Origin: Streptomyces sabulosicollis
GTDB lineage: Bacteria > Actinomycetota > Actinomycetes > Streptomycetales > Streptomycetaceae
Direction of reading: 5' to 3'
NCBI RefSeq assembly: GCF_016103465.1
Contig: NZ_JAEEAP010000025.1
Location: 1-42,335 of the forward strand
DNA length: 42,335 nt
Under the pieces are notes generated by a model. That model saw only the letters and a program-made list of their open reading frames with translations, ran no database searches and was not told the DNA's origin. Position numbers and translations under genes: made by a program. Shown here piece after piece: positions 23,001 to 31,214 of this stretch (position 1 is its first letter; the number at the start of each line of letters is the position of its first letter).

Positions 23001-24693
23001 CGTAGACCATCTCCTCGTCGAGCTCTCCGACCCTGCCGCCGCCCTTCTTGGGGTCGGCACCCGCCAGGAAGACGCCGAAGAGCCCGCGGTCGGGGATGGT
23101 GCCGCCGGAGGTCACCGCGAGCCGCTGGGCCCCCGGGCGGCCGGTGACCGTATGGGCGACGCGGTCCCACACCAGGCGCGGCCGCAGCTCCGCGAAGGCG
23201 TCGGAGGGGTAGCGGCCCGCGAGCATGTCGAGGACCGAGGTGTACGCCGACTCCGGGAGCGAGGCGAACGGCGCGGCGCGGCGGACCAGGGCCAGCAGCT
23301 CGTCCACGTCCCAGGTGTCCATGGCGGTCATGGCGATCAGCTGCTGGGCGAGCACGTCCAGCGGGTTGGCGGGGACCCGCAGCGACTCGATGGCTCCCTC
23401 GCGCATCCGCTCGGTGACCACCGCGGCCTGCACCAGGTCGCCGCGGTACTTGGGGAAGACGACACCGGTGGAGACCGCGCCCACCTGGTGGCCGGCGCGG
23501 CCCACCCGCTGCAGGCCGGAGGCCACCGAGGGCGGCGACTCGACCTGGACGACCAGATCGACCGCGCCCATGTCGATGCCGAGCTCGAGGCTGGACGTGG
23601 CGACGACGGCGGGCAGCCGGCCGGCCTTGAGGTCCTCCTCGACCAGCGCCCGCTGCTCCTTGGACACCGAGCCGTGGTGCGCGCGGGCCAGCAGCGGGGG
23701 CGCGCCCCGGGCGGCGCCGGCCTCGGCCATCAGCTCGGCGGGGGAGTGGTCCTCGGGAAGGGCCTCACCGGTGGCCCGCTCGTAGGCGATCTCGTTCAGC
23801 CGGTTGCACAGCCGCTCGGCCAGCCGGCGGGAGTTGGCGAAGACGATGGTGGAGCGATGGGCCTGGACCAGATCGGTGATCCGCTCCTCCACATGGGGCC
23901 AGATCGACGGCCGCTCGCCCGCCTCGCCCTCCTGGGCGGGGGCGCCGCCCAGCTCGCCCAGGTCCTCCACGGGCACGACCACCGACAGGTCGAACTCCTT
24001 GCCCGAGGGCGGCTGGACGATCTCCACCTTGCGCCGCGGCGAGAGGAACCGCGCCACCTCGTCCACCGGCCGCACGGTCGCGGACAGGCCGATGCGCCGG
24101 GCAGGGCGCTCGAGCAGTTCGTCGAGGCGCTCCAGGGACAGCGCGAGATGGGCTCCCCGCTTCGTGCCCGCGACGGCGTGGACCTCGTCCAGGATCACGG
24201 TCTCCACCCCGCGCAGCGCCTCCCGGGTGGCGGAGGTGAGCATCAGGAACAGCGACTCGGGGGTGGTGATGAGGATGTCCGGCGGGCGGGTGGCCAGAGC
24301 GCGGCGCTCGGCGGCCGGGGTGTCGCCCGAGCGGGTGCCCACCCGGATCTCCGGCTCGGGCAGGCCCAGCCGCACCGCCTCCTGGCGGATACCGGTCAGC
24401 GGGCTGCGGAGATTGCGCTCGACGTCCACCGCCAGGGCCTTCAGGGGCGACACGTACAGCACCCGGCAGCGCTTCTTGGCCTCGGCGGGCGGCGGCTCAC
24501 CGGCCAGCTTGTCCAGCGCCGCCAGGAAGGCGGCCAGGGTCTTGCCCGAGCCGGTGGGAGCGACGACCAGGACGTCCGAGCCCGCGCCGATCGCCCGCCA
24601 CGCGCCCTCCTGCGCGGGCGTGGGCGCGGTGAAGGCACCCGTGAACCATCCGCGGGTGGCCGGGGAGAATCCGTCGAGCGCCGAGCCTGCCAT
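20029..24693 (-). CDS. lhr: Lhr-family ATP-dependent DNA helicase
   Basis: The 1554-aa superfamily 2 helicase has Walker A APTGSGKT (45-52, K51), TPESLFLML motif Ic-type residues and the DEVH box (D169-H172). It also has STIVFANSRRLAERL and QRVGRAGHQ (motif VI). These precede the winged-helix and Lhr-specific core, then a ~600-residue C-terminal extension as in long bacterial Lhr. Lhr proteins unwind DNA 3'-5' and are linked to repair; the C-terminal part of E. coli Lhr has reported uracil-DNA glycosylase activity. The start at 24693 is chosen because a TTGTCAGTG/CACGAT promoter puts +1 at this ATG. An in-frame ATG at 24702 would fall within the -10/+1 interval. Confidence 0.93.
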   Translation of the reverse strand: MAGSALDGFSPATRGWFTGAFTAPTPAQEGAWRAIGAGSDVLVVAPTGSGKTLAAFLAALDKLAGEPPPAEAKKRCRVLYVSPLKALAVDVERNLRSPLTGIRQEAVRLGLPEPEIRVGTRSGDTPAAERRALATRPPDILITTPESLFLMLTSATREALRGVETVILDEVHAVAGTKRGAHLALSLERLDELLERPARRIGLSATVRPVDEVARFLSPRRKVEIVQPPSGKEFDLSVVVPVEDLGELGGAPAQEGEAGERPSIWPHVEERITDLVQAHRSTIVFANSRRLAERLCNRLNEIAYERATGEALPEDHSPAELMAEAGAARGAPPLLARAHHGSVSKEQRALVEEDLKAGRLPAVVATSSLELGIDMGAVDLVVQVESPPSVASGLQRVGRAGHQVGAVSTGVVFPKYRGDLVQAAVVTERMREGAIESLRVPANPLDVLAQQLIAMTAMDTWDVDELLALVRRAAPFASLPESAYTSVLDMLAGRYPSDAFAELRPRLVWDRVAHTVTGRPGAQRLAVTSGGTIPDRGLFGVFLAGADPKKGGGRVGELDEEMVYESRVGDVFTLGTTSWRIEDITRDRVLVSPAPGVPGRLPFWKGDQLGRPLELGRALGAFLREVGALQPEDARLRLLAAGLDAWAAENVIGYLDEQRRACGHVPDDRTIVVERFRDELGDWRVVVHSPFGAQVHAPWALALGARLSERYGIDAQVMHADDGIVLRLPDADLMRLDLLDADPMRQGVEYDTEQSPVGAADVAFDKGEINQIVTDQVGGSALFASRFRECAARALLLPRRDPGKRTPLWQQRQRAAQLLQVASEFGSFPIVLEAVRECLQDVFDVPGLTELMGDIEARRVRLVEVTTPEPSPFARSLLFGYVAQFLYEGDSPLAERRAAALSLDSRLLAELLGQAELRELLDADVLAELEHELQWLTEDRRIKDAEGVADALRLLGPLTAAELTERGAESGWAEDLAGARRAIRVRIAGEDHWAAVEDAGRLRDALGTALPVGVPEAFTEPVKDPLGDLLGRYARTHGPFTSAQAAARFGLGVAVTEGALHRLAASGRVVQGEFHPSGLGQEWCDAAVLRRLRRRSLAALRHELEPVPPSALAAFLPQWQHLGTHSLRGIDGLVRAIEQLQGAPVPASALEKLVLPSRVSDYTPTMLDELSASGEVVWAGAGALPGKDGWVTLHLADTAPLLLHTPHPLEAGPLHQAVLDALAGGYGLFFRQIAEQARAAGHEFLDPELAEALWDLVWAGRITGDTLAPLRSLLGSGRTAGSTAHRAKRTVPRGRYGGLTGRTGRPTASRNGPPTVAGRWSLLPEREPEPTHRAHALARTLLDRHGVVTRGAVAAEGVEGGFSAAYRVLSAFEESGQARRGYVVEGLGAAQFAMDGAVDRLRAVSTARDRAAAPAFDGQRGQSRRAFVLASADPANAYGAALPWPDPPADAGHRPGRKAGAMVVLVDGELTLYMERGGKTLLAWPSGEAEAASPEDDTRLWTAVEALAESARAGALGSVTVERVNGAQALSSPIGKLLESAGFHPTPRGLRLRP

Positions 24694-24700
24694 GCCCTCC

Positions 24701-24723
24701 ATCGTGCACCGCACCACTGACAA
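24701..24723 (-). promoter_or_regulatory. PafBC-type (RecA-independent) DNA-damage promoter of lhr, leaderless
   Basis: On the minus strand TTGTCAGTG (24723-24715) is followed by 8 bases and CACGAT (24706-24701). The actinobacterial RecA_NDp/PafBC consensus is TTGTCRGTG-N8-TAN3T, so the -35 part is perfect and the -10 differs only in its first base. Seven bases separate the -10 from ATG 24693, implying a leaderless transcript. Confidence 0.7.
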
Positions 24724-24774
24724 TGGACGGAGCCGCAGGTCAGAGGGTGTCGGGGCGGGGCGCACAATGGTGCC

Positions 24775-25626
24775 ATGGTCAACCGGGAGAGCGCGCGGCA
24801 CTGGCGGTACCCCCAGCTTCCGGGCGTCGATCTGCTGCGCGCCCGCTACATCGACAAGACCTTCGTATGGCACACCCACGAGACCTTCGTGATCGCCGCG
24901 ATCACCGAGGGTGTCGAGGAGTTCCACCACCGCGGCGCCATCGAGCGCACCGGGCCCGGCGGGCTCGCGCTCATCAATCCCGAGGTGCCGCACACCGGAC
25001 GGGCGGGCGCGCCCGAGGGTTGGGCGTACAGCGTGCTGTACCCGGCCGCGGACCTGGTCGCCAGTATCGCCGCCGAGACGACCACGCTCCGGGGCACGGC
25101 CGGGTTCCGGATCCCCAGCGTCGACGATCCTCAGGGGGCGCGGCTGGTCACGGCGGTGCACCGGGCCGCCGAGGAGGGCAACGCGCTCGCCGCCGACAGC
25201 CTGCTGCGCGTCGCGCTGGCCCGGCTGCTGCGCGACCATGGCGGCCCGCTCCCCGAGCGCGCGGCGCGCACCTCGGGTGCGCGAACGGCGGCGCGCGCCC
25301 GCGCGATCCTCCAGGAGCGGATGGCGGAGCCGCCGTCCCTGGAACGGCTCGCGGCCGAGCTGGACACCGGTCCCTTCGCCCTCCTGCGCGCCTTCCGCGC
25401 CGTCTACGGGATGCCGCCGCACACCTGGCTCACCGACGCCCGGGTCCGCCGGGCCCGGCGGCTGCTGGACGCCGGGACTCCGCCCGCCGAGGTGGCGGTC
25501 GCCGTCGGCTTCACCGACCAGTCCCACCTGAACCGTCACTTCACCCGCATCGTGGGGGTGCCGCCGGGCGCCTACCGGCGCGAGCGTGCAAGAACGTACA
25601 AGACCGGAGCTGAAGTGCTCTCCTAA
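24775..25626 (+). CDS. AraC-family transcriptional regulator
   Basis: The 283-aa regulator has an N-terminal cupin-like sensing domain (~5-95, including FVWHTHETFVIAAITEG and GLALINPEVPHTG). A C-terminal double HTH (~175-275) follows, with MAEPPSLERLAAELDTGPFALLRAFRAVYGMPPHTWL and the AraC signature VAVAVGFTDQSHLNRHFTRIVGVPPGAYR. It is immediately upstream of azlC on the same strand, so it probably controls this export operon. It is divergent from lhr. CACAAT ends 6 nt before the ATG and no Shine-Dalgarno is seen, suggesting leaderless expression. The ligand is not predictable beyond a guess at a branched-chain amino acid. Confidence 0.88.
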   Translation: MVNRESARHWRYPQLPGVDLLRARYIDKTFVWHTHETFVIAAITEGVEEFHHRGAIERTGPGGLALINPEVPHTGRAGAPEGWAYSVLYPAADLVASIAAETTTLRGTAGFRIPSVDDPQGARLVTAVHRAAEEGNALAADSLLRVALARLLRDHGGPLPERAARTSGARTAARARAILQERMAEPPSLERLAAELDTGPFALLRAFRAVYGMPPHTWLTDARVRRARRLLDAGTPPAEVAVAVGFTDQSHLNRHFTRIVGVPPGAYRRERARTYKTGAEVLS

Positions 25627-25627
25627 C

Positions 25628-26368
25628 GTGCGGGATGTGTCAGAACAGATAGAGATACGAACCGATCCCGCCACGCCCCCGGCGGACTCGGCCGTCGTCC
25701 GGGACGCCCTGGGCGTCGGTGTCGCGGTGGGGCTCTCCGGTTTCGCCTTCGGGGTGACATCGGCGGGCGCCGGGCTCGGCCTGCTGCAGACCTGCGCGCT
25801 CAGCCTGCTGGTCTTCACCGGGGCGTCGCAGTTCGCCCTCGTGGGCGCGCTGGCGGCGGGCGGCAATCCGTTCACCGCCGCCGCCGGGGCGTTCTTCCTC
25901 GGGGTGCGCAACGCCTTCTACGGGCTGCGGCTGTCCGGACTCCTCGGGCTGCCGCGCGCGGTGCGTCCCCTGGCGGCCCATTGGGTCATCGACGAGACCT
26001 CGGCCGTCGCCCTCGCCCAGCCCGACCGGCGCACCGCGCGCCTCGGCTTCACCGTCACCGGAGTGACGCTGTACGTCCTGTGGAACCTCACCACGCTGAT
26101 CGGCGCCCTGGGGGCGTCCGCGCTCGGCGACACCGACGCCTGGGGCCTGGACGCCGCCGGGCCCGCCGTCTTCCTCGCCCTGCTGGCGCCCATGCTCAGC
26201 GGCGCCGTCGAACGGGCCGTGGCCGGTCTCGGCGTCCTCCTGGTGCTCTTGTGCCAGCCGGTGCTGCCCGCCGGGGTCCCGGTCCTGGTGGCGGCGCTCG
26301 CCGCTCCCGTCGTCCTTACGGTGCACGGACGCATGGCGCGCGGCGCGGAGCGGGGTGAGCGCCGATGA
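25628..26368 (+). CDS. azlC: AzlC-family branched-chain amino acid export permease
   Basis: The ~246-aa membrane protein has the AzlC signature: GLSGFAFGVTSAGAGLGLLQTCALSLLVFTGASQFALVGALAAGG, then FFLGVRNAFYGLRLSGLL. Five to seven hydrophobic segments are evident. With AzlD it forms a two-component exporter of branched-chain amino acids and analogues. The start is uncertain: GTG 25628 and GTG 25637 are both in frame and neither has a clear ribosome-binding site. The gene starts right after the araC stop, so coupling is likely. The last 4 bases overlap azlD. Confidence 0.88.
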   Translation: MRDVSEQIEIRTDPATPPADSAVVRDALGVGVAVGLSGFAFGVTSAGAGLGLLQTCALSLLVFTGASQFALVGALAAGGNPFTAAAGAFFLGVRNAFYGLRLSGLLGLPRAVRPLAAHWVIDETSAVALAQPDRRTARLGFTVTGVTLYVLWNLTTLIGALGASALGDTDAWGLDAAGPAVFLALLAPMLSGAVERAVAGLGVLLVLLCQPVLPAGVPVLVAALAAPVVLTVHGRMARGAERGERR

Positions 26369-26667
26369 CCACCTGGATCGCCATCGGCGTCACCGCGGCG
26401 GGCTGCTACCTGGTCAAGCTGCTCGGCCTGTCGGTGCCCGCCGGAGTCCTGGAGCGCCCGCTCGTCAGGCGTCTGGCCGCGCTGCTGCCCGTGGCCCTGC
26501 TGGCCGCCCTCACCGCCCAGCAGACCTTCGCCGACGGCCGGGACCTCCTCCTGGACGCGAGGGCGGCCGGGCTGGGGGCGGCGGCGCTCGCGCTGGTGTT
26601 CCGCGCCCCCTTCCTGGTGGTGGTCGCCGTGGCCGTCGCCGTCACGGCCGGCGTGCGGGCCCTGTGA
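26365..26667 (+). CDS. azlD: AzlD-family branched-chain amino acid transport protein
   Basis: The 100-aa protein has four hydrophobic helices (MTTWIAIGVTAAGCYLVKLLGL, LAALLPVALLAALTA, GLGAAALALVFRA, FLVVVAVAVAVTAGVRAL), the typical small AzlD partner of AzlC. The ATG overlaps the azlC stop (ATGA), indicating coupled translation and a stoichiometric complex. The 3' end lies 19 bases from the convergent gene, with no clear terminator in between. Confidence 0.9.
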   Translation: MTTWIAIGVTAAGCYLVKLLGLSVPAGVLERPLVRRLAALLPVALLAALTAQQTFADGRDLLLDARAAGLGAAALALVFRAPFLVVVAVAVAVTAGVRAL

Positions 26668-26686
26668 CGGCCGCGGACGCCCGCGC

Positions 26687-27673
26687 TCAGATCCGCCGTC
26701 CGTAGGCCCGCAGCGTCAGCAGCGCCTCGACGGTCGCCACCGACCGCCACTCCAGCGTGGCCCCCGGCGTCCACGCGCGCCGGTGCGGCGGCCAGCCGCC
26801 GTCCTCCTGCTGTGCGGCCACGAGAGCGTCCAGGGACCGCTCCACCTCGGCGTCGGTGAACCACCGGCGCGCCAGCGAGCCGGGCGTACGGACGATGTCG
26901 TGCACCTGGAGCGGCTCACAGGGCCCCGGTGGCGGGGTGCGGTCCCCGGCGGGCTCGGGGGCCGGGGGCGGCGGGATCAGCCGCTCCTCCCGCACCCGGC
27001 GGCCGAGCCGCTCGGCCGCCGCCTCGGCGCGGGTCCGGTCCGGTGCCCCGTCGAGGAAGGCGACGGCCGCCGCGACCTCGTACGGACGCGCCGCGGCGCC
27101 GCCCTCCGTCAGGGCGGCGACCGCCGCCCAGCAGAAGTCCGTGGCCCGGAAGAGCCACGCATGCCACACCTCGTTGCGGTGCAGCAGCCCCACCACCGGC
27201 CCGGTGGTCAGCAGATCACCGCGCGGCTCGTCCGCCGACGGGAGCCAGGGTGCCGCCGGATAGCCGTGCGGCGAGGGGTGGCAGACGGGCAGTGCGCCGT
27301 CCGGGGTGGACACGGACGTCAGATAGCGGCACAGCCGCTCCGCCCGCTGCCCGCCGCACCGCCCGATCCCGTCGAGCACCCGTAAGGCGTGCACGGCGTG
27401 CGCGGGCTGGCTCACCGGGCCGCGCAGATCCGGGTCCAGCGCATGGCCGTAGCCCCCGTCGGTCCCCAGGTACGCGGCCAGCGCGGTCTCGACCGCCTCG
27501 GCGCCGCCGCCCAGGAAGTGATACGCGAATCTGCGCTGCTCCAGCACGCGGGCGGACAGCCAGACGAACCGCTCGGCGCGGGAGAGCGCCGAGGGCCCGG
27601 CCGGCCGGGCCGGCTCGGCGGACCCGGGCGTGGGCAAGGGGGGCGGGGAAGGGAGGCTTGCGGATCGATCCAT
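26687..27673 (-). CDS. Hypothetical protein, probable alpha/alpha-toroid (prenyltransferase/terpene-cyclase-like) fold
   Basis: The 328-aa product has no family I can name firmly. Repeated motifs resemble the QW/toroid repeats of squalene-cyclase and protein-prenyltransferase folds. Examples are YLGTDGGYGHALDPDLRGPVSQPAHAVHALRVLDGIG near residues 65-105 and VERSLDALVAAQQEDGGWPPHRRAWTPGATLEWRSVATVEALLTL at the end. No DxDD or DDxxD catalytic motif is visible, so cyclase activity is not supported. No signal peptide. The ATG at 27673 is preceded by TACGGT ending 6 nt upstream and no Shine-Dalgarno. It is convergent with azlD and divergent from the DUF3046 gene. Confidence 0.75.
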   Translation of the reverse strand: MDRSASLPSPPPLPTPGSAEPARPAGPSALSRAERFVWLSARVLEQRRFAYHFLGGGAEAVETALAAYLGTDGGYGHALDPDLRGPVSQPAHAVHALRVLDGIGRCGGQRAERLCRYLTSVSTPDGALPVCHPSPHGYPAAPWLPSADEPRGDLLTTGPVVGLLHRNEVWHAWLFRATDFCWAAVAALTEGGAAARPYEVAAAVAFLDGAPDRTRAEAAAERLGRRVREERLIPPPPAPEPAGDRTPPPGPCEPLQVHDIVRTPGSLARRWFTDAEVERSLDALVAAQQEDGGWPPHRRAWTPGATLEWRSVATVEALLTLRAYGRRI

Positions 27674-27751
27674 GGACAGACCGTAGGCCGGAAGACACGG
27701 TCGGTAGGGGGCTCACGCACCGGTGCACCCCGGGAGCGCGATACTGGGAAC

Positions 27752-27946
27752 ATGCGGTTGACGGACTTCTGGCAGCGAATGGCGGACCACTTCGGCGAGG
27801 CGTACGCCGACTCCTTCGCGCGTGATCATGTGATGTCGCAACTCGGTGGCCGGACGGTGCACGAGGCGCTGAGGGACGGCTGGGAGGCCAAGGACGTCTG
27901 GCGCGGGGTCTGCGCCGCGATGGAGATCCCCCAGAGCAAGCGCTGA
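27752..27946 (+). CDS. DUF3046 family protein
   Basis: A 64-aa acidic protein, MRLTDFWQRMADHFGEAYADSF...RTVHEALRDGWEAKDVWRGVC. It matches the small actinobacterial family DUF3046, usually found a gene or two upstream of recA, as here. Function unknown. The start is ATG 27752, well inside a longer open frame. GATACT ends 6 nt before it and a GGGA lies between, so it may be leaderless. The conserved N-terminus beginning MRLTDFW supports this start. Confidence 0.85.
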   Translation: MRLTDFWQRMADHFGEAYADSFARDHVMSQLGGRTVHEALRDGWEAKDVWRGVCAAMEIPQSKR

Positions 27947-28025
27947 GCGGTCTCCGGACGCTCCTGGCGCATCAGCTTCTCGGGGTGGCCGGATTTCTTC
28001 GACCGGTGTACGCCACACTTGCTCC

Positions 28026-29231
28026 GTGGCCCCGACCGAAGAGACCCTCTCCCCCGACGCCGACGACAACCCGAGCGCCGCTCGGGCCTCCTCGGATCCC
28101 CCGCAACCCGCCGCGCGCATGCCGCGCTGGCTGCCGCGCGCCATGGTGCTCGCACTCGCGCTGGTGGCCTGTTACCGCCTTGCGACCTGGGCCTTCGATC
28201 AGCTGACCGGGCTGTTGCTGAACATCCTGATCGCGTTCTTCCTGGCGCTCGCGATCGAACCGGCCGTGGACCGGATGGCCGCCCGCGGTATGCGCCGGGG
28301 GCTGGCCACGGGGCTGGTCTTTCTCGCCATCCTCGTCGGCGCCGCGGGCTTCTTCACCCTGCTCGGCTCGATGCTCGCCGACCAGATCATCACCATGGTG
28401 CAGGACTTCCCGAAGTACCTCGATGACGTGGTCAGCTGGATCAACGACACGTTCCACACGCATCTGTCGCGACTGGAGATCCAGGACAGCCTGCTGCACT
28501 CCGACTGGCTGCAGAGCTACGTCAAGAACAGCGCGGACAATGTGCTGGACGTCTCCGCACAGGTGCTCGGTGGGTTGTTCAAGACGCTGACGGTGACCCT
28601 GTTCGCCTTCTACTTCGCCGCCGACGGGCCCCGGCTGCGCCGCGCCCTGTGCTCGGTGCTGCCGCCCACCCGGCAGGTCGAGGTGTTGCGCGCCTGGGAG
28701 ATCGCGGTCGCCAAGACCGGCGGCTACATCTACTCGCGCGGGCTGATGGCACTGATCTCGGGGGTCGCCCACTACATCCTGCTGGAGGCCCTGGGCGTGC
28801 CCTACGCCCCGGCGCTCGCCGTCTGGGTGGGGCTGATCTCGCAGTTCATCCCGACCATCGGCACCTACCTGGCCGGGGCCCTGCCGATGCTGATCGCGTT
28901 TACCGTCGAGCCCTGGTACGCGCTGTGGGTCTTGATCTTCGTCGTGATCTACCAGCAGTTCGAGAACTATCTGCTCCAGCCGAGGATCACCGCCAGGACG
29001 GTGGACATCCACCCGGCCGTCTCCTTCGGATCGGTGATAGCGGGCACCGCGCTGCTGGGCGCGGTGGGCGCGCTGATCGCGATTCCGGCGACCGCGACGC
29101 TGCAGGCGTTCCTCGGCGCGTACATCAAGCGCTATGACGTGACCGACGATCCGCGGGTGCACGGGCGCACGCGGCGGCGCGGGGCCTCGGCCCTCGCGCG
29201 GGTGCGCGCCGCGCTGGCGCGGCGCAGTTGA
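28026..29231 (+). CDS. AI-2E family transporter (PerM/YhhT-type permease)
   Basis: The 401-aa membrane protein has about eight hydrophobic helices. These include [19 protein letters not shown] and [17 protein letters not shown] near residues 35-80. The family box [31 protein letters not shown] lies around 255-290 and [29 protein letters not shown] near 325-355. Members export diverse small molecules; autoinducer-2 transport is proven only for a few, so the substrate is unknown. The N-terminal ~35 residues are acidic/Pro-rich and cytoplasmic. The GTG at 28026 lacks a Shine-Dalgarno, with CACACT ending 6 nt upstream. Its stop codon overlaps a TTGACA hexamer of the recA upstream region. Confidence 0.85.
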   Translation: MAPTEETLSPDADDNPSAARASSDPPQPAARMPRWLPRAMVLALALVACYRLATWAFDQLTGLLLNILIAFFLALAIEPAVDRMAARGMRRGLATGLVFLAILVGAAGFFTLLGSMLADQIITMVQDFPKYLDDVVSWINDTFHTHLSRLEIQDSLLHSDWLQSYVKNSADNVLDVSAQVLGGLFKTLTVTLFAFYFAADGPRLRRALCSVLPPTRQVEVLRAWEIAVAKTGGYIYSRGLMALISGVAHYILLEALGVPYAPALAVWVGLISQFIPTIGTYLAGALPMLIAFTVEPWYALWVLIFVVIYQQFENYLLQPRITARTVDIHPAVSFGSVIAGTALLGAVGALIAIPATATLQAFLGAYIKRYDVTDDPRVHGRTRRRGASALARVRAALARRS

Positions 29232-29241
29232 CACAAAAATC

Positions 29242-29253
29242 GAACATCCATTC
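29242..29253 (+). promoter_or_regulatory. LexA (SOS) box upstream of recA
   Basis: GAACATCCATTC matches the actinobacterial LexA/Cheo-type operator (GAACN4GTTC-like, one mismatch), as described upstream of other streptomycete recA genes. It lies 126 bases before the recA start and just downstream of a TTGACA hexamer (29228-29233), so it could repress an upstream promoter. Confidence 0.7.
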
Positions 29254-29301
29254 TCATGGAGGCTCCGGCAGTTATCCACAGGCCGAGGACGTCAGGGCCG
29301 C

Positions 29302-29324
29302 TTGTCAGTGGCAGGCGCTAGCGT
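29302..29324 (+). promoter_or_regulatory. PafBC-type (LexA-independent) promoter of recA
   Basis: TTGTCAGTG, exactly 8 bases, then TAGCGT is a perfect match to the RecA_NDp consensus TTGTCRGTG-N8-TAN3T known from Mycobacterium and Streptomyces recA. Transcription should start near 29331, giving a leader of about 37 nt before ATG 29368. Confidence 0.85.
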
Positions 29325-29367
29325 CTTGGACGTGAAGCGATCGACTCAAGCAAACCGGGTGGGACCC

Positions 29368-30507
29368 ATGGCAGGAACCGACCGCGAGAAGGCGCTCGAC
29401 GCCGCGCTCGCACAGATTGAACGGCAATTCGGCAAGGGCGCCGTGATGCGCATGGGCGAGCGACCGAACGAGCCGGTCGAGGTGATCCCCACCGGGTCGA
29501 CCGCTCTCGACGTCGCGCTCGGCGTCGGCGGTCTGCCGCGTGGCCGGGTGGTCGAGGTCTACGGCCCCGAGTCCTCCGGTAAGACGACCCTGACCCTGCA
29601 CGCGGTGGCCAACGCCCAGCGGGCCGGCGGCACCGTCGCCTTCGTGGACGCCGAGCACGCCCTCGACCCGGACTACGCGCAGAAGCTGGGCGTGGACACC
29701 GACTCCCTGATCCTGTCTCAGCCGGACAACGGCGAGCAGGCGCTCGAGATCACCGACATGCTGATCCGCTCCGGCGCCCTCGACCTCATCGTCATCGACT
29801 CCGTCGCCGCCCTGGTGCCGCGCGCGGAAATCGAGGGCGAGATGGGCGACTCCCACGTCGGCCTCCAGGCCCGGCTGATGAGCCAGGCGCTCCGCAAGAT
29901 CACCGGTGCGCTCAACCAGTCCAAGACCACCGCGATCTTCATCAACCAGCTCCGGGAGAAGGTCGGCGTGATGTTCGGCTCCCCGGAGACCACCACCGGT
30001 GGCCGGGCACTGAAGTTCTACGCGTCGGTGCGACTGGACATCCGCCGGATCGAGACGCTCAAGGACGGCACCGACGCGGTCGGCAACCGCACCCGCGTCA
30101 AGGTCGTCAAGAACAAGGTCGCGCCGCCCTTCAAGCAGGCCGAGTTCGACATCCTCTACGGCCAGGGCATCAGCCGCGAGGGCGGCCTGATCGACATGGG
30201 CGTCGAGCACGGCTTCATCCGCAAGTCCGGTGCCTGGTACACCTACGAGGGCGACCAGCTCGGCCAGGGCAAGGAGAACGCCCGCAACTTCCTGAAGGAC
30301 AACCCCGATCTCGCCAATGAGATCGAGAAGAAGATCAAGGAAAAGCTCGGCATCGGAGTGAAGCCCCAGGACCCGGCGGCCGCGGAGCCCGCCGTGGACG
30401 CGGCGGGTGCCGCGGGCGTGACCGCCGTCGCACCGGCGAAGGCCGTGGCAGCCCCGGCGGCCAAGTCCGGAGCGAAGGCGGCCAAGACCGCCGCGGCCAA
30501 GAGCTGA
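29368..30507 (+). CDS. recA: Recombinase RecA
   Basis: The 379-aa protein is the strand-exchange ATPase and co-protease for Lex[31 protein letters not shown] is the standard N-terminus and fixes ATG 29368, with GGGTGGGA upstream, although the frame opens earlier. Walker A is GPESSGKT (66-73). Walker [15 protein letters not shown] and the [20 protein letters not shown]2-loop region are intact. The C-terminal ~45 residues are Ala/Lys/Pro-rich ([24 protein letters not shown]), an actinobacterial tail. No intein. recX follows after 3 bases, so the two are co-transcribed. Confidence 0.98.
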   Translation: MAGTDREKALDAALAQIERQFGKGAVMRMGERPNEPVEVIPTGSTALDVALGVGGLPRGRVVEVYGPESSGKTTLTLHAVANAQRAGGTVAFVDAEHALDPDYAQKLGVDTDSLILSQPDNGEQALEITDMLIRSGALDLIVIDSVAALVPRAEIEGEMGDSHVGLQARLMSQALRKITGALNQSKTTAIFINQLREKVGVMFGSPETTTGGRALKFYASVRLDIRRIETLKDGTDAVGNRTRVKVVKNKVAPPFKQAEFDILYGQGISREGGLIDMGVEHGFIRKSGAWYTYEGDQLGQGKENARNFLKDNPDLANEIEKKIKEKLGIGVKPQDPAAAEPAVDAAGAAGVTAVAPAKAVAAPAAKSGAKAAKTAAAKS

Positions 30508-30510
30508 TCC

Positions 30511-31122
30511 ATGACACGGCGGACCGAATGGCAGGACGGCCCAGGCCGTCCTGAGCGCCCGGACCGTCCGGACAGCGGCGCCCCCTCCTTGTCGAGGGCC
30601 GAGCAGGGGCCGCCGCTCGGCCCGGAGGAGCAGGCGCGGGCGATCTGCCTGCGCCTGCTCACCGGGACCCCACGCACCCGTAAGCAACTCGCGGACGCGC
30701 TGCGCACCCGGGGCATCCCCGATGACGCGGCGCAGGAGGTGCTGTCCCGGTTCGAGGACGTCGGACTGATCGACGACGCGGCGTTCGCCGGGGCATGGGT
30801 GGAGTCCCGGCACCACAGCCGGGGGCTCGCCAGGCGGGCGCTCGCCCGTGAGCTGCGTACCAAGGGCGTGGACTCCGTCCTGATCGACGACGCCGTGGGA
30901 CAGCTCGACGCCGATCAGGAGGAGCGGACCGCCCGCGAGCTGGTCGAGCGCAAGCTGAGGGCCACCCGCGGACTGGATCGGGAGAAGCGGATTCGCCGCC
31001 TCGCCGGGATGCTGGCCCGCAAGGGTTACTCCGAGGGGCTGGCACTGCGGGTGGTGCGGCGCGCGCTGGAGGAGGAAGGGGAGGATCCGGAGCTGCTGGA
31101 GCACCATCTCCCCGACCTGTGA
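30511..31122 (+). CDS. recX: Regulatory protein RecX
   Basis: The 203-aa protein binds and inhibits RecA filaments. After a ~40-residue Pro/Arg-rich N-terminal extension it has the three-helix RecX repeats. These include ARAICLRLLTGTPRTRKQLADALRTRGIPDDAAQEVLSRFEDVGLIDDAAFAGAWVESR and RKLRATRGLDREKRIRRLAGMLARKGYSEGLALRVV. It starts 3 bases after recA, the standard actinobacterial arrangement. The spacer to the convergent rhodanese gene (31123-31214) shows no strong terminator. Confidence 0.94.
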   Translation: MTRRTEWQDGPGRPERPDRPDSGAPSLSRAEQGPPLGPEEQARAICLRLLTGTPRTRKQLADALRTRGIPDDAAQEVLSRFEDVGLIDDAAFAGAWVESRHHSRGLARRALARELRTKGVDSVLIDDAVGQLDADQEERTARELVERKLRATRGLDREKRIRRLAGMLARKGYSEGLALRVVRRALEEEGEDPELLEHHLPDL

Positions 31123-31214
31123 GCGTCTTCAGCCCCGACCCCTGAGAGGTTCAGCGACCGCGTTGTGAGCCCCCGTCCCGGGCTGTGAAAGGCCCTGAAG
31201 GCGCTGACGGACCC

